DNA of 64,000 bases from Oscillospiraceae bacterium (GTDB lineage Bacteria > Bacillota > Clostridia > Oscillospirales > Ruminococcaceae). The position numbers and the translations under genes were made by a program. Below the pieces are notes generated by a model. It was not told where the DNA came from. It saw only the letters and a program-made list of their open reading frames with translations, and did not search any database. The DNA lies in assembly GCA_017399765.1 (NCBI GenBank), contig JAFQBH010000028.1:62001-126000 (forward strand), read 5' to 3'. Below, one piece after another: positions 58,681-64,000 of this stretch (position 1 is the first letter of the stretch; every line of letters begins with the position of its first letter).

Positions 58681-61299
58681 TTATTCATCGCTCTGGAGCT
58701 GTTTTTCAAGCCACTGCTCCTTGCTGATAAGTACCTGGCGGGGTTTGCTTCCTTCAAAAGGACCGACGATTCCGCGTTCTTCCATCTGGTCAATGATTCT
58801 TGCGGCTCTGGCGTAACCGAGCTTCAGCTTGCGCTGGAGCATTGAGGTTGAAGCCATTCCCATTTCGATAACGCATTCGATTGCGGCATCGAGCATGTCG
58901 TCGCCGTCATCAAATCCGCCGCCTTCGGAAGAATAATCGTCGGAGGATTTTTTGGTTTTATCCTTAACCGCAAGTTTTTCGATATCGTCGAGGATTCCTT
59001 CATCATAGGAAGCAGTTCCGCCGTTTTTGACAAAGCGGACAACTTCCTCAACTTCTCTGTCGGAAACGAAACAGCCCTGAACACGGCGCATATCGGTCTG
59101 GGGATAGAAGAGCATGTCGCCTTTTCCAAGAAGTTTTTCCGCGGAGCCATCCGGAAGAATGGTTCGGCTGTCAACCTGGGAAGAGGTTTTGAAAGCGATT
59201 CGGCTTCCGATGTTGGATTTTATAACGCCGGTGATAACGTCAACGGAAGGACGCTGGGTCGCAACAACAAGGTGCATTCCCGCCGCTCTTGCAAGGGCCG
59301 CAAGGCGGTTGATTGCGTCCTCAACTTCGCTTGATGCAACAAGCATAAGGTCCGCAAGCTCGTCGATTATGATTACAACTTTCGGCATTCTCTGCATATC
59401 GTCCCGGGAATCCGCAAGTTTGTTATAACCGTCGATATCGCGAACGGCATTATCCGCAAACATCTGGTAACGCTTGAGCATTTCGGAAACAGCCCAGTTA
59501 AGAGCGCCCGCGGCTTTTCTCGGGTCGGTAACAACCGGGATAAGAAGATGGGGGATTCCGTTATAAACGGAAAGTTCAACGACCTTCGGGTCGATGAGAA
59601 GAAGTTTTACCTCGTCCGGGCTGGATTTATAAAGAAGCGAAATTATCATCGTGTTGATGCAGACGGATTTACCGGAACCGGTTGAACCTGCAACAAGAAG
59701 ATGGGGCATTTCCTTAAGGTCCGCAAGAACAATGTTGCCGACTATATCGCGGCCGAGGGCAACGGTGAGTTTTGATTTTGCTTCCTGGAATTCTCTGGAT
59801 TCAATAAGCTCGCGCATATTGACTATGTCGCGGTTTTTGTTCGGAACTTCAACGCCGACGGCGGCTTTTCCGGGAATCGGAGCTTCGATTCTGACGCTTT
59901 TTGCCGCAAGGTTAAGGGCAAGGTCATCGGAAAGGTTCGCAATTTTGCTGACCTTAACTCCCGCTCCGGGCTGAAGTTCATATCTTGTAACGGCTGGTCC
60001 GCGGTTTATATCGATAACCCTTGCGGTTACACCGAAACTCTGGAGAGTGTTGGTGAGGGTATCGGCGTTTTTACGCAGTTCTTCTGTGATATCGCCGTTA
60101 TCGTTATCGCGCATTTTGAGAAGATCGGTGGGCGGGAAAACATAAGGAATCGTTTCAAGGTCGTTCATGATCTCGGTAATTTTCTTTTCCTGCTCGTCCG
60201 CAAGAACCTTGAGCTCCGCCTTTTCAATTTTCTTTGCGTTGGCCTGATCAACCATTGCCTTGCTTATGAGTTCCTCAAGGTTCGGATCTTTTTCGGCGGC
60301 TTCCGCCATTTGTTCCTTCGCGGGTTTTATCTCTTCGATTTTTTCCATATCCGGAACTTCAACTTCCATATGGGCTTTGAAGCCGTTTATGGGTTCTTCC
60401 CTTACCGCGGTTATTACCGGCTTGTCCTGTTTAACGGTTGTAATGGGAACGGAAGGTTCGCCGTCGAGAGGGATATCGATTATTTTTTCAGCCGGCACCT
60501 GGTTTGGTTTTGCGTCAACCGGCGGGATTTTTGAAACCGGAGCGGCGGGAGCCGCAGTTGTTCCGAGGAGTTTTTCCTTCGAGCGTTTTACAGAATCCTC
60601 CGTTTCCTTCGAAACAAACTTAGGGCCGTCATCAAGGGGAATATCGATCTGGGCCATTTTTCTGGTTTCCATTGCGGCTTTGTGGTGTTCAACCTGTTCG
60701 GTATAAACGGTTTTAACCTTATCGCCGACTTTTTTTGTATCCCTTGCAATTCCGATAAGGGTCGTTCCGGTGAGGAGCATCAGATCAACAACAATCAGAA
60801 CAAGACCGACGATTATTGCCGCAAGCCTTCCCATAAGCGCCATTGCGGTAAGACCATAAATCGTCGAAAGAACGCCGCCGCCGGTAAGTTCTTTTCCGTA
60901 TGTATAAAGCTGACCGATTTTTTGGAAAACGCTTCCGTCAAGAACCATGTTTTCGCTGAAAACGGTGGTGATTCCGGAAAGAAGGATTATCAGCGCAAGG
61001 CTTTCGTAACCCTGGGCGGAAGTCGAAAAAGTCGGTTTTTCCATTGTGTTCATAACCGCAAGATAGATAAACACCGGACCGATAAGATATGCGCACCAGC
61101 CGAAAAGACCGAAAAGCGCATAGTGCATGCTCTGCCAAAGGCTTTCGCCTTTGATAAGGGTCATTGCAAGAAAAATTATTCCAAGAGCAAAAAATCCGAT
61201 TGCGTAAAGCTGGCGGCGGGAAGAAATTTCTGCCGCTGTCGGTTTTTTCCCGGTGGATTTTGTTCCTTTTTTTGTGGTGGTCTTTTTTGTTGCAGCCAT
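58681..61299 (-). CDS. DNA translocase FtsK/SpoIIIE
   Basis: A membrane-anchored hexameric motor that pumps chromosomal DNA through the septum in division or sporulation. The 872-residue product has a basic start, four membrane helices (about 28-185), a variable linker, the RecA-like motor with Walker [10 protein letters not shown] near 536-544 and Walker [13 protein letters not shown], and the C-terminal gamma winged helix ending [20 protein letters not shown], which reads the orienting DNA sequences. tepA and ylzJ lie upstream beyond uppP. It may act as SpoIIIE, FtsK or both. Confidence 0.95.
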   Translation of the reverse strand: MAATKKTTTKKGTKSTGKKPTAAEISSRRQLYAIGFFALGIIFLAMTLIKGESLWQSMHYALFGLFGWCAYLIGPVFIYLAVMNTMEKPTFSTSAQGYESLALIILLSGITTVFSENMVLDGSVFQKIGQLYTYGKELTGGGVLSTIYGLTAMALMGRLAAIIVGLVLIVVDLMLLTGTTLIGIARDTKKVGDKVKTVYTEQVEHHKAAMETRKMAQIDIPLDDGPKFVSKETEDSVKRSKEKLLGTTAAPAAPVSKIPPVDAKPNQVPAEKIIDIPLDGEPSVPITTVKQDKPVITAVREEPINGFKAHMEVEVPDMEKIEEIKPAKEQMAEAAEKDPNLEELISKAMVDQANAKKIEKAELKVLADEQEKKITEIMNDLETIPYVFPPTDLLKMRDNDNGDITEELRKNADTLTNTLQSFGVTARVIDINRGPAVTRYELQPGAGVKVSKIANLSDDLALNLAAKSVRIEAPIPGKAAVGVEVPNKNRDIVNMRELIESREFQEAKSKLTVALGRDIVGNIVLADLKEMPHLLVAGSTGSGKSVCINTMIISLLYKSSPDEVKLLLIDPKVVELSVYNGIPHLLIPVVTDPRKAAGALNWAVSEMLKRYQMFADNAVRDIDGYNKLADSRDDMQRMPKVVIIIDELADLMLVASSEVEDAINRLAALARAAGMHLVVATQRPSVDVITGVIKSNIGSRIAFKTSSQVDSRTILPDGSAEKLLGKGDMLFYPQTDMRRVQGCFVSDREVEEVVRFVKNGGTASYDEGILDDIEKLAVKDKTKKSSDDYSSEGGGFDDGDDMLDAAIECVIEMGMASTSMLQRKLKLGYARAARIIDQMEERGIVGPFEGSKPRQVLISKEQWLEKQLQSDE

Positions 61300-61314
61300 T
61301 TTTAACAGCCTTTC

Positions 61315-62178
61315 TTAAATCGTTATAACAGTTCCGCTGATTTTTTCAAAAATTCCGATTGCGACGATTATAACGCCGAGGGGAACGAGATACCAAGCGA
61401 ACTTTGTGAATTTATCGTTTTTAACAAGAAGTTTAACGGTTTTTATTGCGCCGATTCCGGCGATTAAGGAAACGGCCATTCCGATTATTGCGGCAAGCCA
61501 GTTTATTTCAACTTCGCCGGAAATTGCCGCCGGAACTTCGAGGATATTAGCCGCGAGAACCGCCGGAACGCCCATTATAAAAGAAAAGGCGACAGCCTGT
61601 TCCCGGGAAACCCCGAGGATAAGTCCGGTGGAAATTGTTGAACCGGAACGGGAAAGTCCCGGAAGAGGAGCGATTCCCTGCATAATTCCCATTCCGAGAG
61701 CCTGCTTCCAGCTCATGTTTTCGGCGGTGGCTCCGCCGGTTTTAACGCATTTTCCGGAAACGATAAGCAAAACAGCAGTAAGAAGGAAGCAAAGTCCTTC
61801 GACGATTATATCGTTATCCGTTGAAAGGGAATTATAAAAATCGGAGATGAAATAGAAAAAGCAAAGGGGAACAAGACTTATGATAAGAAGAAAAATCATT
61901 CTTCTGGAACCGGTCATATTTTCTTTATCGAATTTTCCGGTAACGATTTCTTTTGCCATTGAAAAAAATTCTTTTATCATATCAAGGATATCTTTCCAGA
62001 AGGCTATCATAACCGCAAGAAGGGTTCCTAGATGGAGAAGAATGGAATAAATTCCGGCGGCTTCGCCGCTGTTTCCGGTAAAATGCTGATAAATGGAAAG
62101 ATGTCCGCTGGAGGAAACCGGAAGAAATTCCGTAAGTCCCTGGATTATTCCCTGGATTACTGCGTCAAAAATGCTCAT
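61315..62178 (-). CDS. uppP: undecaprenyl-diphosphatase (BacA/UppP)
   Basis: Recycles undecaprenyl diphosphate for cell-wall synthesis; also confers bacitracin tolerance. The 287-residue membrane protein has about eight helices and the two family motifs QGLTEFLPVSSSGHL (near 14-28) and GIMQGIAPLPGLSRSGSTI (near 160-178). GGAG lies 5 bases before the ATG. It lies 15 bases upstream of the ftsK gene and between it and ylzJ, so it may be co-transcribed with both. Confidence 0.96.
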   Translation of the reverse strand: MSIFDAVIQGIIQGLTEFLPVSSSGHLSIYQHFTGNSGEAAGIYSILLHLGTLLAVMIAFWKDILDMIKEFFSMAKEIVTGKFDKENMTGSRRMIFLLIISLVPLCFFYFISDFYNSLSTDNDIIVEGLCFLLTAVLLIVSGKCVKTGGATAENMSWKQALGMGIMQGIAPLPGLSRSGSTISTGLILGVSREQAVAFSFIMGVPAVLAANILEVPAAISGEVEINWLAAIIGMAVSLIAGIGAIKTVKLLVKNDKFTKFAWYLVPLGVIIVAIGIFEKISGTVITI

Positions 62179-62213
62179 TTTTTCTCCTTTATATGTAGCC
62201 GCAAGGCGGCGGT

Positions 62214-62411
62214 TCAGTGTTTTCTTATATAGCCGGGGGAGTATTCCGTTTTAAGATAATTTTTTAAATCTGTTGAAACAAGGCGGGAAACGGTGAAACC
62301 CGAAGGAGTCATTCTTCCCTCGAGAAATCCGCCTTTTATATCCATGGTAACCGTTTCGGGAATATCCGTCGGGAAAATCCGGTCGAAAGGTTCAATAGTC
62401 CAAAGCATCAT
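62214..62411 (-). CDS. YlzJ-like small protein
   Basis: From ATG at 62411, overlapping the tepA stop, the 65-residue product begins [16 protein letters not shown] and continues [15 protein letters not shown]; this matches the YlzJ family found next to tepA and spoIIIE in spore-formers. Function unknown. Two consecutive ATG codons leave a one-residue doubt about the start. The tight coupling with tepA supports a joint role. Confidence 0.85.
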   Translation of the reverse strand: MMLWTIEPFDRIFPTDIPETVTMDIKGGFLEGRMTPSGFTVSRLVSTDLKNYLKTEYSPGYIRKH

Positions 62412-63112
62412 TCCGCCTTTCCCCTTTCTATCTGGGAATAAAGGCATTTTATCGCATCGGAAAGCCCGCCGAGATTATCGATAAGCCCTTCGGAAACGGC
62501 GGCTTCGCCGTCGAGAACCGTTCCGACGTCAGTGATAAGTTCGCCGGTGTTGAACATAAGCTCACGAAAACGTTCGGCCTTTATATTCGAATTTTCGGTA
62601 ACGAATTTTGTTATCCGCTCCTGCATTTTGTCAAAATAGGAAAGAGTTTGTGGAACGCCGAGAACAAGCCCGTTCATCCTGACCGGGTGAATGGTCATGG
62701 TTGCGGAAGGAACGATGAAGGATTCCTTTGCGGAACAGGCAAGAGGAACACCGATTGAATGTCCGCCGCCGAGAACAAGGGAAACAGTCGGCTTTTTCAT
62801 TCCGGAAATAAGTTCCGCAATGGCAAGCCCTGCTTCAACGTCGCCGCCGACGGTATTGAGCATCACGATAAGCCCTTCGATTTCCGGATCTTCCTCAATT
62901 GCAACAAGCTGGGGGATAACGTGCTCATATTTTGTGCTTTTGTTCTGCGGCGGAAGGATATAATGTCCTTCGATCTGTCCGACTATCGTAAGACAGTGGA
63001 TACAGTGTTTTCCCTTTGTTTTTATGACCGAGCCGGTTTCGATGATCTGGTCGGTCTGGGTTTCAATTTCTTCGTTTTCTTCTTCTGGGCAGTTTTTTAT
63101 TTCCTCTGACAT
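62408..63112 (-). CDS. tepA: ClpP-like translocation-enhancing protease TepA
   Basis: A ClpP/SppA-fold serine protease of the TepA (YmfB) family. The 234-residue product has an acidic N-terminus, then [23 protein letters not shown], the oxyanion loop [16 protein letters not shown], the catalytic serine in [14 protein letters not shown] and the histidine in [10 protein letters not shown]. In Bacillus it aids protein export and degrades small spore proteins during germination. CCGGAGG lies upstream of the ATG. Upstream of ylzJ; start of the tepA-ylzJ-uppP-ftsK run. Confidence 0.94.
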   Translation of the reverse strand: MSEEIKNCPEEENEEIETQTDQIIETGSVIKTKGKHCIHCLTIVGQIEGHYILPPQNKSTKYEHVIPQLVAIEEDPEIEGLIVMLNTVGGDVEAGLAIAELISGMKKPTVSLVLGGGHSIGVPLACSAKESFIVPSATMTIHPVRMNGLVLGVPQTLSYFDKMQERITKFVTENSNIKAERFRELMFNTGELITDVGTVLDGEAAVSEGLIDNLGGLSDAIKCLYSQIERGKAE

Positions 63113-63240
63113 TTTTTATAAAACCTCCGGAGTTTTTTAATATTATGCTTCGGAATTTGTTTTATATGCGCCAGAGCCTATTTTCGTAAATTACATTATA
63201 ACAAAATAATATTAAATATACAAGTATAAATTATTAATAT

Positions 63241-63272
63241 AAAAAGAGAGCGGTTTCCCGCTCTCTTTTTTT
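63241..63272. terminator. terminator downstream of the Sel1 gene
   Basis: AAAGAGAGCGG pairs with CCGCTCTCTTT, flanked by A and T runs. Confidence 0.88.
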
Positions 63273-63359
63273 AAACAGATTCATTGAAAGCATAATTAAG
63301 GATTGCCTTGCGGCAACGCTGCCTTCGCCCACGCAAACTTTCAGAATACATTATCTTTA

Positions 63360-64000
63360 TTATTTATGGCTGCATTCTCCGAATTCGGGATTTTCCGCAC
63401 AGATTTTCTCAAGCAGTGACTGAGCCTTCGCACAGCCGAGCATCGCGGAAATATATGTGAGGACATAACCTTTAAATCTTTCATCAAAATTCATTCCGTT
63501 TTCATAAAGAATTTCGCCGTAATCTCCCGCCCATTGAACAAATTCATTATATTCATCTCTGTACGAAACGGCATTTTGCTCGCCGCTTTCAATATAGATT
63601 TTTAAATTATCATACACATTTCTGTGGAACGGGCTTTTTTGGTACCATTCAAGGGCGATTTCATTGTTTGCCGGAACGCCGATTCCGTTTTCAAACATTT
63701 TTCCGACATTTCCCGCACCCCAGGGACTTCCGGCTTCCGCCGCCCGAAGATTCCAGAAAAGCGCTTCGTAAAATTTTTCTTCGGAATAATAGTCTCCTTC
63801 TTTTTCGCAAATATCCGCAATTTCAAGCATTGAACGGACATCTCCGGCAAGAGCTTTTTTAAAATACCATGCGTATGTACCTTCCTTGGCTGAAGGCGCA
63901 GGTTTGGAAATTTCCGATTCGGTTTTTGTCAAAAGCTTTGGAGATTCGACCTTTACAGCAGGCTTCGGCGGTTTGGGTTTTGCGGTTTCAGCCGGTTTAG
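63360..64000 (-). CDS. Sel1-repeat protein, N-terminus cut by window edge
   Basis: The frame is open from the right edge to the stop at 63360, so at least 213 residues are seen and the start lies outside. A Pro/Lys/Ala-rich stretch (KPAETAKPKPPKPAVKV) at the edge is followed by tetratricopeptide-like Sel1 units: FWNLRAAEAGSPWGAGNVGKMFENGIGVPANNEIALEWYQKS is the clearest, with others degenerate. Sel1 repeats usually make protein-binding scaffolds. A tail of about 80 residues ends in CSHK. Specific role unknown. Confidence 0.75.
   Translation of the reverse strand, partial: KPAETAKPKPPKPAVKVESPKLLTKTESEISKPAPSAKEGTYAWYFKKALAGDVRSMLEIADICEKEGDYYSEEKFYEALFWNLRAAEAGSPWGAGNVGKMFENGIGVPANNEIALEWYQKSPFHRNVYDNLKIYIESGEQNAVSYRDEYNEFVQWAGDYGEILYENGMNFDERFKGYVLTYISAMLGCAKAQSLLEKICAENPEFGECSHK

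Noticed and set aside
1..64000. CRISPR array, prophage or insertion sequence
   Set aside because: No regularly spaced direct repeats, no transposase or phage structural gene was recognised on either strand.

Overview
This window looks like chromosomal DNA of a Clostridia member, probably a gut Oscillospirales-type organism. The evidence is gene content and order: smpB next to ssrA, SRP RNA-dnaX-ybaB-recR, rplI-dnaB and tilS-hpt-ftsH blocks, yqeK-rsfS, tepA-ylzJ near a SpoIIIE/FtsK gene, RNase J, GdpP, TmcAL, DUF4317 and T-box leaders. Genus and species cannot be read from the sequence. No CRISPR array, insertion sequence or prophage was recognised.

Layout. Positions 1-4000 form an AT-rich accessory segment. 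It has a three-gene minus-strand operon (HNH-like zinc protein, zinc ribbon, DUF5677 protein), a complete second tmRNA gene and an orphan gene. A diverged tmRNA copy with a poorly paired acceptor end lies at 4013-4362 beside smpB. From 4400 on the DNA is core-like: recombination and replication genes with SRP RNA (5-8 kb), a PBP and tRNA-Leu (8-10 kb), small conserved genes, a broken-looking galactokinase and a tetR/mini-gene pair (10-15 kb), tgt and a D,D-carboxypeptidase (15-18 kb), and a cysteine T-box operon cysE-cysS-thioesterase (18-21 kb). Next come superoxide reductase, nifU-nifS, tmcAL and ackA (21-26 kb), then gdpP-rplI-dnaB-tilS-hpt-ftsH (26-34 kb), rnhA, rnj, lipoprotein, deacetylase and phosphate-transport genes (34-42 kb), peptidases with a transporter (42-47 kb), a BlaI/M56-M23 sensor pair (47-50 kb), and a leucine T-box with leuS (51-54 kb). 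The last part is a long minus-strand run from the Sel1 gene through tepA, uppP, ftsK, ftsY, nadD and rsfS (54-64 kb).

The genes cover translation quality control (tmRNA, SmpB), replication and repair (DnaX, RecR, DnaB, RNase H), protein targeting (SRP RNA, FtsY), tRNA modification (Tgt, TmcAL, TilS), Fe-S assembly and cysteine supply, and cell-envelope maintenance. The two T-box leaders agree with their genes: a UGC specifier precedes cysE-cysS, and a CUC specifier precedes leuS, matching the tRNA-Leu(GAG) gene in this window.

The most notable signals are the tmRNA duplication around accessory genes, a strand-biased octamer TTGAGCAC (16 on +, 3 on -, counted by eye; about one per strand expected), and a family of paired inverted repeats whose interior ranges from almost nothing to a DUF559 gene that takes its ribosome-binding site and stop codon from the repeat.
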